In this document: positions 27,491-35,631 of the stretch, in pieces
How positions within the stretch are numbered: position 1 is the stretch's first letter
Layout: the number at the start of each line of letters is the position of its first letter
Source of the DNA: Sphingobium sp052327305
Lineage (GTDB): Bacteria > Pseudomonadota > Alphaproteobacteria > Sphingomonadales > Sphingomonadaceae
Assembly: GCF_052327305.1 (NCBI RefSeq)
Contig: NZ_CP182486.1
Coordinates: forward strand, 1-64,000
DNA length: 64,000 nt
Direction of reading: 5' to 3'
Program-made: the position numbers and the translations under genes
Notes under the pieces: model-generated
Told to the model about the DNA's origin: nothing
Database searches by the model: none
Seen by the model: the letters and a program-made list of their open reading frames with translations, nothing else

Positions 27491-28765
27491 ATGACCGAGA
27501 TTCTCGACATTCACGCGCGCCAGATTCTGGATAGCCGCGGCAATCCCACCGTGGAAGTGGACGTGCTGCTCGAGGATGGAAGCTTTGGCCGGGCTGCCGT
27601 ACCTTCGGGCGCATCGACTGGAGCTTATGAAGCCGTCGAAAAGCGGGACGGGGACAAGGGCGTTTATCTCGGCAAGGGCGTGCTTCAGGCCGTGGCCGCA
27701 GTGAACGACGAAATCGCCGGTGAGATCATCGGCATGGACGCTGAGGATCAGGCTGATATCGACGAGGCGATGATCGCGCTCGACGGTACGGAGAACAAGG
27801 CGCGTCTGGGCGCAAACGCGATTCTTGGCGTCTCTCTTGCGGTCGCGAAGGCCGCCGCCGATGCGCGCGGCCTGCCGCTCTATCGCTACGTCGGCGGCGT
27901 CTCGGCGCACGTCTTGCCCGTGCCGATGATGAACATCATCAATGGCGGCGAGCATGCAGACAACCCGATCGACTTCCAGGAGTTCATGATCATGCCGGTG
28001 GGTGCGGAGAGCATCGCCCATGCCGTGCAGATCGGTTCCGAAATCTTCCACACGCTCAAGAAAGGCCTGCATGACAAAGGTCTGGCGACAGGCGTCGGCG
28101 ACGAGGGCGGCTTCGCGCCGAACATCGCCTCTACCGTCGAGGCGCTCGACTTCATCATGGCCAGCATCGAGAAGGCTGGCTATCGGCCGGGCGAGAATGT
28201 CGTGCTCGCGCTCGATTGCGCAGCGACCGAGTTCTTCAAGAACGGAAGCTATGTGATTTCGGGTGAGGGCAAGACGCTTTCACCGGCTGAGATGGCGGAC
28301 TATCTGGCCGATCTCGTCGCGCGCTATCCGATCAAGTCCATCGAAGATGGCATGAGCGAGGACGACTTCGAAGGCTGGAAGATCCTGACCGACAAGATCG
28401 GGAACAAGTGCCAGCTCGTTGGCGACGATCTGTTTGTCACCAATCCCAAGCGCCTCGCCATGGGCATCGAGAAGGGACTCGCCAACTCGATGCTGGTCAA
28501 GGTGAACCAGATCGGATCTCTCACCGAGACGCTGGCGGCGGTCGAGCTGGCGCACCGCGCACGCTACACCAATGTGATGTCGCATCGTTCGGGCGAGACT
28601 GAGGACGCCACCATCGCCGATCTGGCGGTGGCGACGAATTGCGGACAGATCAAGACCGGCTCGCTGGCCCGCTCGGATCGGCTTGCCAAGTATAACCAGC
28701 TCATCCGCATCGAAGAGCAGCTTGGTCCGGTCGCGCGCTACGCTGGCACCTCGATCTTCAGCTGA
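27491..28765 (+). CDS. eno: phosphopyruvate hydratase (enolase)
   Basis: The 424-residue enolase converts 2-phosphoglycerate to phosphoenolpyruvate. It has the N-terminal ILDSRGNPTVEV and SGASTGAYEAVE loops, the metal ligands in LALDCAATEFF, SIEDGMSEDD and LVGDDLFVTN, and the signature LVKVNQIGSLTET with the catalytic lysine, followed by SHRSGETED. The ATG at 27491 follows AGAGGA and is preferred to an in-frame ATG at 27473. It heads the eno-ftsB-pdhA-pdhB order common in alphaproteobacteria. Confidence 0.98.
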   Translation: MTEILDIHARQILDSRGNPTVEVDVLLEDGSFGRAAVPSGASTGAYEAVEKRDGDKGVYLGKGVLQAVAAVNDEIAGEIIGMDAEDQADIDEAMIALDGTENKARLGANAILGVSLAVAKAAADARGLPLYRYVGGVSAHVLPVPMMNIINGGEHADNPIDFQEFMIMPVGAESIAHAVQIGSEIFHTLKKGLHDKGLATGVGDEGGFAPNIASTVEALDFIMASIEKAGYRPGENVVLALDCAATEFFKNGSYVISGEGKTLSPAEMADYLADLVARYPIKSIEDGMSEDDFEGWKILTDKIGNKCQLVGDDLFVTNPKRLAMGIEKGLANSMLVKVNQIGSLTETLAAVELAHRARYTNVMSHRSGETEDATIADLAVATNCGQIKTGSLARSDRLAKYNQLIRIEEQLGPVARYAGTSIFS

Positions 28766-28788
28766 TCGATTCCGCGCCGGACACACAA

Positions 28789-28807
28789 TTCGTCGCGAAA
28801 CGACGAA
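28789..28807 (+). terminator. hairpin after eno
   Basis: TTCGTCG (28789-28795) and CGACGAA (28801-28807) form a perfect 7-bp stem with a 5-nt loop, followed by ATTCTCTT. The tail is only moderately U-rich, so termination may be partial and allow read-through into ftsB. Confidence 0.4.
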
Positions 28808-28848
28808 ATTCTCTTGAATTTCCCGCGCTGGCGTGATTCGAAGGGTTT

Positions 28849-29160
28849 ATGGCGCATATAGCAAGATTAAGACTGCTTTTCGGGTCAGCCCTCGTTCCGG
28901 CCATCTCGATCGCGCTCGTTTTGATCTTCATCGCCTATGCCATTTTCGGGCCCAAGGGTATCCTGGCCTGGGGGGATTACTCGCGCCAGATTCAGGAGCG
29001 GAGTGCCGAGCTTCGTATCCTCAAGGCTCAGCAGGCCGCGCTCGCGAACCGGGTGCGGCTGCTGGATCCCCGCCACGCAGACCGCGACATGGTGGAAGAG
29101 CTGGTCCGTCGTGATCTTGGCGTTACTCATCCGGACGAAGTTGTCATTCCCATCCATTGA
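28849..29160 (+). CDS. ftsB: septum formation initiator FtsB/DivIC
   Basis: This 103-residue bitopic protein has one transmembrane helix at about residues 12-33. A short coiled coil follows (RSAELRILKAQQAALANRVRLL), then the conserved HADRDMVEELVRRDLGVTHPDEVV end of the FtsB/DivIC family. It is a late divisome protein that pairs with FtsL and FtsQ. It sits between eno and pdhA, the usual alphaproteobacterial location. Confidence 0.9.
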   Translation: MAHIARLRLLFGSALVPAISIALVLIFIAYAIFGPKGILAWGDYSRQIQERSAELRILKAQQAALANRVRLLDPRHADRDMVEELVRRDLGVTHPDEVVIPIH

Positions 29161-29209
29161 CGCTCTTTGGCGCGGGTTTTGCTCGCGTGTAAAAAGCGGC
29201 CTTCCGACA

Positions 29210-29239
29210 TTGCGTTCCGGTTGCTCACGCGACTATAGC
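29210..29239 (+). promoter_or_regulatory. candidate sigma-70 promoter for pdhA-pdhB
   Basis: TTGCGT (29210-29215) and TATAGC (29234-29239) are separated by 18 bp. They lie in the 113-bp gap between ftsB and pdhA, with a predicted start of transcription about 28 bp before the pdhA TTG. Matches to consensus are partial (four of six in the -10). Confidence 0.35.
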
Positions 29240-29273
29240 GGGCGGTAAATCCACCGCATAAGGACGCTCCGTC

Positions 29274-30359
29274 TTGGCCAAAGCAGCCTCGCCCCGCCCT
29301 GCAAAATCTTCTTCGACCAGCGCGTCGCCGCGCATGACGCCGCCGGGTGCCGATCATAATCAGGAACGCCCGGCCGAGCCGAAGGACTATAAGGCCAGCA
29401 AGGACGAACTGCTCGAATTCTACCGCCAGATGCTGCTTATCCGCCGGTTCGAGGAGCGGGCCGGGCAGCTGTACGGGCTGGGCCTCATCGGCGGTTTCTG
29501 CCATCTTTATATCGGCCAGGAGGCTGTGGCCGTCGGCATCCAGTCCGCGTTGACGCCGGGCAAGGACAGCGTGATCACCGGCTATCGCGACCATGGCCAC
29601 ATGCTGGCTTACGGCATCGACCCCAAGATCATCATGGCCGAGCTCACCGGTCGTGAGGCCGGTATCTCGCGCGGCAAGGGCGGTTCGATGCATATGTTCA
29701 GCGTCGAGCACAAATTCTACGGCGGCCACGGTATCGTCGGCGCGCAGGTGTCGCTCGGTGCCGGGCTCGGTTTCGCGCACAAATATAGTCAGGATGGCGG
29801 TGTCTGCGTCGCCTATTTCGGCGACGGCGCGGCCAATCAAGGGCAGGTGTACGAGAGCTTCAACATGGCGGAGCTCTGGAAACTGCCGATCATTTTCGTG
29901 ATCGAAAACAACCAATATGCCATGGGCACGTCGGTGGCGCGCTCCTCGGCGGAGGACCAGCTTTATCGCCGTGGCGAGAGCTTCCGTATCCCCGGCATCC
30001 AGGTTGACGGTATGGACGTGCTCGCGGTGCGTGGCGCAACCGAGGCGGCACTCGAATGGGTGCAGGGCGGCAAGGGGCCGATCCTCCTCGAAATGAAGAC
30101 ATATCGCTATCGCGGACACTCGATGTCGGATCCGGCGAAGTACCGTTCGCGTGAAGAAGTTCAGGCGATGAGGGAGAATTCGGACCCGATTGAGGGCGCG
30201 AAGAAGTATCTGGAGGCGGCCGGCGTTGCCGAGGCCGATCTCAAGGCAATCGATCAGGAGATCAAGAAGATCGTGAGTGAAGCGGCAGATTTCGCGGAAA
30301 CTTCGCCCCAGCCCGAGGCGGCTGAGCTCTACACGGACGTTCTGGTGGAGCGCTACTGA
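29274..30359 (+). CDS. pdhA: pyruvate dehydrogenase E1 subunit alpha
   Basis: The 361-residue E1 alpha decarboxylates pyruvate with thiamine diphosphate. It has LLIRRFEERAGQLYGLGLIG, GQEAVAVG, the region SRGKGGSMHMFS, and the thiamine-binding GDGAANQGQVYESFNMA to ENN motif. The RYRGHSMSDPAKYRSREE loop, phosphorylated in mitochondrial homologues, is present. The start is a TTG at 29274 after AGGA. An in-frame ATG at 29334 would remove a Ser/Ala/Pro-rich N-terminus of 20 residues that sphingomonad homologues usually have. The stop overlaps pdhB by one base. Confidence 0.95.
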   Translation: MAKAASPRPAKSSSTSASPRMTPPGADHNQERPAEPKDYKASKDELLEFYRQMLLIRRFEERAGQLYGLGLIGGFCHLYIGQEAVAVGIQSALTPGKDSVITGYRDHGHMLAYGIDPKIIMAELTGREAGISRGKGGSMHMFSVEHKFYGGHGIVGAQVSLGAGLGFAHKYSQDGGVCVAYFGDGAANQGQVYESFNMAELWKLPIIFVIENNQYAMGTSVARSSAEDQLYRRGESFRIPGIQVDGMDVLAVRGATEAALEWVQGGKGPILLEMKTYRYRGHSMSDPAKYRSREEVQAMRENSDPIEGAKKYLEAAGVAEADLKAIDQEIKKIVSEAADFAETSPQPEAAELYTDVLVERY

Positions 30360-31738
30360 TGAGCCTGGAAATCAAGATGCCCGCGCTTTCTCCCACCATG
30401 GAGGAAGGCACGCTCGCCAAATGGCTCGTCAAGGAAGGCGATGAGGTCAAGGCCGGCGACATCATGGCCGAGATCGAGACCGACAAGGCCACGATGGAGT
30501 TCGAGGCGGTCGACGAGGGCACGATCGAGAAGATTCTGATCGCCGAAGGCACGGACAATGTGAAGGTCGGCACGCCGATCGCGCGGCTGACATCCGAGGG
30601 CGGAGCGGCCGAGCCGGCGACTGAAGCCAAAGCCACCGAGTCGGCACCGCCGGCTGCACCGGAAGTGAAGCCGACGCCCAAGGAGGAGGCCGCCGAGGCC
30701 ATCACCCCGGCGCAAGTCGCTCCGCAGGCCGATCCCGGTCTGCCGGAAGGAACCGCGATGGTCCGCACGACCGTTCGCGAGGCTCTGCGCGATGCGATGG
30801 CCGAAGAAATGCGCAAGGATCCTCGCGTTTTCGTGATGGGCGAGGAAGTCGCCGAGTATCAGGGCGCCTATAAGGTTACGCAGGGCCTGCTCGAAGAGTT
30901 CGGCCCCGGTCGCGTGATCGACACGCCGATCACTGAATATGGCTTCGCAGGCGTCGGCACCGGCGCTGCCATGGGCGGCCTCCGCCCGGTCATCGAGTTC
31001 ATGACGTTCAACTTCGCCATGCAGGCGATCGATCACATCATCAACTCAGCCGCCAAGACCAATTATATGTCCGGCGGACAGATGCGCTGCCCGATCGTGT
31101 TCCGTGGCCCCAACGGCGCGGCCTCGCGCGTGGCGGCTCAGCACAGCCAGAACTATGGTCCCTGGTATGCCGCGGTGCCGGGCCTGATCGTCATCGCGCC
31201 GTATGACAGTGCCGACGCCAAGGGCTTGCTCAAGGCGGCGATTCGCTCGGAAGACCCGGTGGTCTTCTTGGAGAACGAACTGGTCTATGGCCGCAGCTTC
31301 GATGTGCCGGCGATCGACGATTATGTCCTGCCCATCGGCAAGGCGCGGATCGTCCGGCCGGGCAAGGACGTGACGATCGTCAGCTACTCGATCGGCGTCG
31401 GCGTTGCGCTCGAAGCCGCTGAGACGCTGGCAGGCGAGGGCATTGATGCCGAAGTCATCGATCTGCGCACGCTGCGTCCCCTCGATACCGCGACGGTCCT
31501 CCAAAGTCTCAAGAAGACCAATCGTATGGTCGTGGTCGAGGAAGGCTGGCCCGTTTGCTCGATTTCCTCGGAAATCGCAGCAGTCGCCATGGAGCAGGGC
31601 TTCGACGATCTGGATGCGCCGGTATTGCGCGTCACGAACGAGGATGTGCCGCTGCCCTATGCCGCCAATCTGGAGAAGATGGCGCTTGTCGACGCGGCCC
31701 GCGTGGTCGCTGCGGTGAAGAAGGTCACCTATCACTGA
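30359..31738 (+). CDS. pdhB: pyruvate dehydrogenase E1 subunit beta with N-terminal lipoyl domain
   Basis: The 459-residue protein begins with a lipoyl domain of about 80 residues with the lipoylated lysine in EIETDKATMEFEAV. An Ala/Pro/Glu-rich linker (about 82-135) leads to the E1 beta transketolase-type fold (VREALRDAMAEEMRKDPRVF, VMGEEVAEYQGAYKV, DTPITEYGFAGVG). The lipoyl extension on E1 beta is typical of alphaproteobacteria and is normally found on E2. The TGATG overlap with pdhA implies coupled translation of the alpha2beta2 partners. The E2 gene is not in this window. Confidence 0.96.
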   Translation: MSLEIKMPALSPTMEEGTLAKWLVKEGDEVKAGDIMAEIETDKATMEFEAVDEGTIEKILIAEGTDNVKVGTPIARLTSEGGAAEPATEAKATESAPPAAPEVKPTPKEEAAEAITPAQVAPQADPGLPEGTAMVRTTVREALRDAMAEEMRKDPRVFVMGEEVAEYQGAYKVTQGLLEEFGPGRVIDTPITEYGFAGVGTGAAMGGLRPVIEFMTFNFAMQAIDHIINSAAKTNYMSGGQMRCPIVFRGPNGAASRVAAQHSQNYGPWYAAVPGLIVIAPYDSADAKGLLKAAIRSEDPVVFLENELVYGRSFDVPAIDDYVLPIGKARIVRPGKDVTIVSYSIGVGVALEAAETLAGEGIDAEVIDLRTLRPLDTATVLQSLKKTNRMVVVEEGWPVCSISSEIAAVAMEQGFDDLDAPVLRVTNEDVPLPYAANLEKMALVDAARVVAAVKKVTYH

Positions 31739-31747
31739 GGCATTGAG

Positions 31748-31768
31748 AGGGCGTGTTTCGCACTCCCT
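31748..31768 (+). terminator. terminator-like hairpin after pdhB
   Basis: AGGGCGTG (31748-31755) pairs with CACTCCCT (31761-31768) with one mismatch around a 5-nt loop, followed by TTCT. It starts 10 bp after the pdhB stop, a suitable site for termination of the pdhAB transcript. Confidence 0.4.
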
Positions 31769-31831
31769 TTCTGGCCGAACCAGGCTCGTTCTGATGACGG
31801 CGCGTCTCTTCATGCCGCAGGGAGCTGAGTC

Positions 31832-32476
31832 TTGAGCGAGGGTCTGCCGCCCCTCCAGAGGCTGCTTCTGGCTCATGCTCTTGCCGGCGAGCGGCAGTGG
31901 CATGAGATCGTCTGGACGCTCGATCAGCGCCTTGCCGCTGTCGTGCGCGGTGTGAGCGAGCCGATGATCGCCCTCATCCGCATGGCGTGGTGGGAGGAAG
32001 CGCTCGTTGCGGACGACCGCAGCAAAGGAAATGGCGAACCGTTGGTTGAGGCATGGCGCGCTGCTCAACCCTCTGACGAGGCGCGCGCATACGCTGCTCG
32101 ACTCATCGACGGTTGGCGCTCCCTTGTCGAGGAAGGCAGCGACGGCGAGTCGATCGATCTTCAGCGCTATGCGGACGAACGAGGCGCAGGAATTTTCGGG
32201 CTTATCGGGGGTGCTGAGGCTGCGGTGGCATCGGCCGGCGCCATATGGGCACTGTGGGATCTGTCCGGGCATGTTCGGGATCTCGATCTCGCGAAGCGCG
32301 CCATCGCAATGGGGCAGGAACTCGCGTCTTCCTCATCATTGCGCGAAGCGCGCCTTCCGCGTCCACTGAGGTTGGCAATGGCGGTCGCCCTGCCGGACAT
32401 ACGCGCGGGGCGTGTTCCGGGGCCATTTGCGCCACGCCATTATCTCAGGCTTTTGCGCGGGCTGCTCTTCGCCTAG
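31832..32476 (+). CDS. squalene/phytoene synthase-like protein, probably non-catalytic
   Basis: This 214-residue all-helical protein has the squalene/phytoene synthase family pattern MIALIRMAWWEEAL near residue 45 and YADERGAGIFGLIG near residue 110. It is shorter than catalytic enzymes (usually 270 or more). I see neither of the two canonical aspartate-rich DxxxD motifs, the second being replaced by DLAKRAIAMGQEL. It is closer to the NDUFAF6-type pseudo-synthases linked to respiratory complex I assembly. That role is inference. It starts with TTG at 31832 after a GGAG motif. Confidence 0.65.
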   Translation: MSEGLPPLQRLLLAHALAGERQWHEIVWTLDQRLAAVVRGVSEPMIALIRMAWWEEALVADDRSKGNGEPLVEAWRAAQPSDEARAYAARLIDGWRSLVEEGSDGESIDLQRYADERGAGIFGLIGGAEAAVASAGAIWALWDLSGHVRDLDLAKRAIAMGQELASSSSLREARLPRPLRLAMAVALPDIRAGRVPGPFAPRHYLRLLRGLLFA

Positions 32477-32505
32477 CCTTGCGATCATAGACGGGGCAGG
32501 GGGCT

Positions 32506-32979
32506 ATGGGACGATTCTTCGCAGGCATTGTGGCGGCGCTTATGCTGCTCTCGGCGGGCCTTTTCTGGTGGCAGGATCGCGCCGAACTCGCCACTCAGCC
32601 GCTGGTCGCTCAGCGTGCGCCTTCCGCGTCCCTGCCGAACGTGCCGCCTGAAGGCGATCCGGATGCGGTCGGTGCAGCACTTCCCGCTTTGCCGAAGGCG
32701 GATGCGCGCTCGCGTGAGGAAAAGCGCTTCGATCGATATGATCGGGATCGGAACAATATCATCACGCGGGCGGAAATGATGGGCAGCCGTGTCAAGGCGT
32801 TCAAAGCGCTCGACAAGGACGGCAATAATCTTCTCTCGTTCGAGGAGTGGGCTGTTCGCACGTCTGACCGTTTCAGCACGGCCGACGCAAATCGGGATGG
32901 TCGGCTATCCAGAGCCGAGTTCGCAACGACGGCACCGAAGCCAGCCGTGCGGAAGCCCGTGTGCGCTTGCGATGACTGA
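32506..32979 (+). CDS. exported or membrane-anchored EF-hand calcium-binding protein
   Basis: The 157-residue protein begins with a hydrophobic signal or anchor helix (residues 5-22), then a Pro/Ala-rich spacer. Three EF-hand loops with correct ligand positions follow: DRDRNNIITRAE, DKDGNNLLSFEE and DANRDGRLSRAE. It should bind calcium in the periplasm; its partner is unknown. The start is 29 bp after the previous gene. Confidence 0.82.
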   Translation: MGRFFAGIVAALMLLSAGLFWWQDRAELATQPLVAQRAPSASLPNVPPEGDPDAVGAALPALPKADARSREEKRFDRYDRDRNNIITRAEMMGSRVKAFKALDKDGNNLLSFEEWAVRTSDRFSTADANRDGRLSRAEFATTAPKPAVRKPVCACDD

Positions 32980-33027
32980 ACGTCGCTATTGGGGCCGTTC
33001 AAGCACGGCGGATCAGCGGCTTTTTGT

Positions 33028-33249
33028 TCAGCGCCGATAAGCGCGCTTGAGTTCCACGCCGTCAATCATGAGCCCGCCAGCGATCATGACCGCACTGCAG
33101 CAGCAGAGGAAAAGCAGCTTCCCACCAAATCCCGGATATTGTTCCAGATAATGAACGCCGCGCTGGCAGGCGCCTAACGCGAGGGCGTAGATTGCCATGA
33201 ACGCCTCGAACTTGGTCCGGATGGTGAAGAGACGCTTGATCCTTTCCAT
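33028..33249 (-). CDS. small membrane protein, function unknown
   Basis: This 73-residue protein has two hydrophobic helices (about residues 15-30 and 44-62), the second with three consecutive cysteines (LFLCCCSAVMIAGG), and basic ends. I recognise no family. The ATG is preceded by a GGACAGGA-like ribosome binding site. It follows astB in the opposite position of its strand: it is downstream of astB, with 57 bp between the astB stop and its start. Confidence 0.6.
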   Translation of the reverse strand: MERIKRLFTIRTKFEAFMAIYALALGACQRGVHYLEQYPGFGGKLLFLCCCSAVMIAGGLMIDGVELKRAYRR

Positions 33250-33306
33250 CGGTCCTGTCCTCAGCCCATCGTTAACACGACAACAACTTTAAAAGTTATC
33301 TGGCAG

Positions 33307-34560
33307 TTAACCAAGTTCGGCAAGGTCCAGTGCAGCAAGAAGTTCGGCCCGCGCTGTCCTGATTTGGGTCATGAACGTTGTGCTGGTGAGATCGTCTGGA
33401 TGAATGGCCTCGGGCCAAAATATGTCCACCAGCGCTGACAAGCGGTCGATCTTGTCTCCATCGAGCAGGAAGCGGGGATCGACCGAAGCCGGATCGCAGA
33501 CGACACGCAGGCGCAGGCACGCCGGCCCGCCGCCATTCGCCATGGATTGGCGCACATCGACCGGAATTAACCGGCGTATCGGACCGTTCCCGGCGATCAT
33601 AGTCTCCAGCCAGTTCCAGACGCGCGGCGTGTTTCGGGCCTCTGTGGGAAGGACCAGCGCCATGCCGTCGCCGTTCGGGAGGCTCACAAGCTGCGCGTTG
33701 AAGAGATAACTCCGGATGGCATCGGCGAGGCTGACAGCCTGTGCGGGCACTTCGATAATCTGCGCCCATGGCGCGCGGGACATGATCTGCTCATGCGCGC
33801 GCTCCCGATCTGCAAAGGCCTGCTCATGGGCAAAGAGCACCGTCTCGTTGGCGACCGCGACGACATCGTTGTGAAATGCGCCCGCTGCGATCGCCTCGTC
33901 TGATTGGCGGACGAAAAGAGTGCGAGCGGGATCGAGCCCATGCCGGCGCGATATCGCTTCGCTGGCCTGCCGGTGCTGCCGGGCCGGAAACGGGCCGCTG
34001 CTTTCCCCATAGACAAAGATCTCGAGCCCGGCCTCGCCATGCTTGGGGCACAGCCGCATATGGTTGGCTGCGCCTTCGTCGCCAAAAGGGGGTGGCACGG
34101 GGCCATGCACCATGAACTGGGTCTCGTCCGCAAACGCCACCCGTAGCTGGCGCAATGTCTGCGGCCATTCATGGCTGCGATGCGGCATGGTGACGAGATT
34201 GGCGACGCTGAGGTGACAGCGACCGTCCGCCGTGTCGGGTGCAGGGGAAACAGTGGCCGCGTTTGCCGCCCACATTGCCGAGGCCGACCATGCGGCGGCG
34301 CGCAGTCGCGGTTCGGCGGTGGCGTTGTCAGTCGCGAGGCTGGCCAGCCATGCGTCGTCCGGTCGGTCGTGGGGCAGCAGCAAGCCCTGTGGCAGACCAA
34401 GCGCGAGATTGGCTTGCATTTTCGCCAGCCCCTGCAAGGCCGCGGCGCGCGGAAAGGCCGTTTCGCCGGCATTACGCGCGGACGCCAGATTGCCCAGACT
34501 GAGGCCTGCATAATTGTGGCTGGGGCCGATCAGGCCGTCGAAGTTGATCTCGGTGAGCAC
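33307..34560 (-). CDS. astB: N-succinylarginine dihydrolase
   Basis: The 417-residue AstB performs the second step of the arginine succinyltransferase pathway, releasing two ammonia and CO2 from N2-succinylarginine. It has the start EINFDGLIGPSHNYAGLS and SVANLVTMPHRSHEWPQTL, the catalytic histidine region FHNDVVAVANE and the nucleophilic cysteine in GGGPACLRLRVV. The length is slightly shorter than E. coli AstB (447). It lies 7 bp after astA in one operon. astC, astD and astE are not in the window. Confidence 0.94.
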   Translation of the reverse strand: MLTEINFDGLIGPSHNYAGLSLGNLASARNAGETAFPRAAALQGLAKMQANLALGLPQGLLLPHDRPDDAWLASLATDNATAEPRLRAAAWSASAMWAANAATVSPAPDTADGRCHLSVANLVTMPHRSHEWPQTLRQLRVAFADETQFMVHGPVPPPFGDEGAANHMRLCPKHGEAGLEIFVYGESSGPFPARQHRQASEAISRRHGLDPARTLFVRQSDEAIAAGAFHNDVVAVANETVLFAHEQAFADRERAHEQIMSRAPWAQIIEVPAQAVSLADAIRSYLFNAQLVSLPNGDGMALVLPTEARNTPRVWNWLETMIAGNGPIRRLIPVDVRQSMANGGGPACLRLRVVCDPASVDPRFLLDGDKIDRLSALVDIFWPEAIHPDDLTSTTFMTQIRTARAELLAALDLAELG

Positions 34561-34567
34561 GGCTCTC

Positions 34568-35581
34568 TTACCTCGCCGAGATGGTCAGCGTTTCGCCGGG
34601 CTTCAGATCAAGCAGGGACAGGGCGGCCTGATCCACCAGAACGCCGTCGGGCGCTTCGCTCACGCGGGCAAAACAACAGCGGAAGTCGGCAAGCTGCCCG
34701 GCGGCCGCGAGCACCCGCTCGCCGCCTTCGTCGAGAATACCGGAGACCGTGACATCACGTGCGCCCGCGATCGTCCGCAACTCGTCTGTCTTGCCGATCA
34801 TGGTGGGGCCACCGTCGAAAATGTCGACATAGCCAGTGTTCGCGAAGCCCTCCGTCTCAAGCATGCGCATGGCCGCCCGGCCCGTGGGGTGGGGCAGGCC
34901 GATTACGCTGCGGGCACTATCCGTCAGCATGGCTGTGTAAATCGGCGTCTTGGGCATCAGGTCGGCAATGAACTGGTTGCCGTTAATTGCGTTAAATTCG
35001 TCGGCCTCCTGAAAGCTCATGCCGAAGAACCGACCCGCAAGGCCATCCCAGAACGGAGAGCCGCCTGCTTCGTCGATCACACCGCGAAGCTCCGCGATCA
35101 CACGGTCGCCAAAGCGCGCCCGATGCTGGCGGATATAGAGATAGCGGCTGCGCGCGAGAAGTTGCCCCAGACCCTCGGCGCGCTCGCGCGGGTGCAGGAA
35201 CAGGCCACCGACTTCCGTAGATCCTTCGAGGTCCGTGGTCAGCGTGAGCATCTCCGCACGAAAAGTGCGGGCAAGCTCGCGGCTGTGCTGTGTCATCACT
35301 GATATACGGTAGCTGTAGAAGGGCCATCGCTGGCCCACTTCCGAAAAGATCTGGCATGTGCCGCGAACCTGCCGGGTTTCGGCATTCTCCAGCACCAGCA
35401 TGATGAGTTCGTCCGCCAGCACGTCCGTCGTCCGGCCGAGCGCGTCCGTGGTGCGGGCGAGCTTCGCGCCAAGGGCGCTTCGATCGGGCGGGAGGTTGGT
35501 GAAGCCACCGCCGGTCAGCTTCGCCATCTCGTAGATGGTTTGCAGATCGTCGGAGCGGGCCGGGCGAATGAGGAAGCTCAT
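34568..35581 (-). CDS. astA: arginine N-succinyltransferase
   Basis: The 337-residue protein transfers succinyl from succinyl-CoA to arginine, opening the AST catabolic pathway. It starts FLIRPARSDDLQTIYEMA and carries the AstA core FGMSFQEADEF and the C-terminal GDVTVSG-like repeat region. I use the ATG at 35581; an in-frame ATG 36 bp earlier lacks family similarity. astB follows 7 bp later, and the DUF481 gene is 50 bp upstream on the same strand. Confidence 0.92.
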   Translation of the reverse strand: MSFLIRPARSDDLQTIYEMAKLTGGGFTNLPPDRSALGAKLARTTDALGRTTDVLADELIMLVLENAETRQVRGTCQIFSEVGQRWPFYSYRISVMTQHSRELARTFRAEMLTLTTDLEGSTEVGGLFLHPRERAEGLGQLLARSRYLYIRQHRARFGDRVIAELRGVIDEAGGSPFWDGLAGRFFGMSFQEADEFNAINGNQFIADLMPKTPIYTAMLTDSARSVIGLPHPTGRAAMRMLETEGFANTGYVDIFDGGPTMIGKTDELRTIAGARDVTVSGILDEGGERVLAAAGQLADFRCCFARVSEAPDGVLVDQAALSLLDLKPGETLTISAR

Positions 35582-35631
35582 TGAGTAGGTGTAGCAAAGC
35601 CCGCAGCGCCGCTCCACCCCCGGCGGTTAGC

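Noticed and set aside
30359..31738. Lipoyl domain on the E1 beta subunit as a novel fusion
   Set aside because: It is a known feature of alphaproteobacterial PDH E1 beta.
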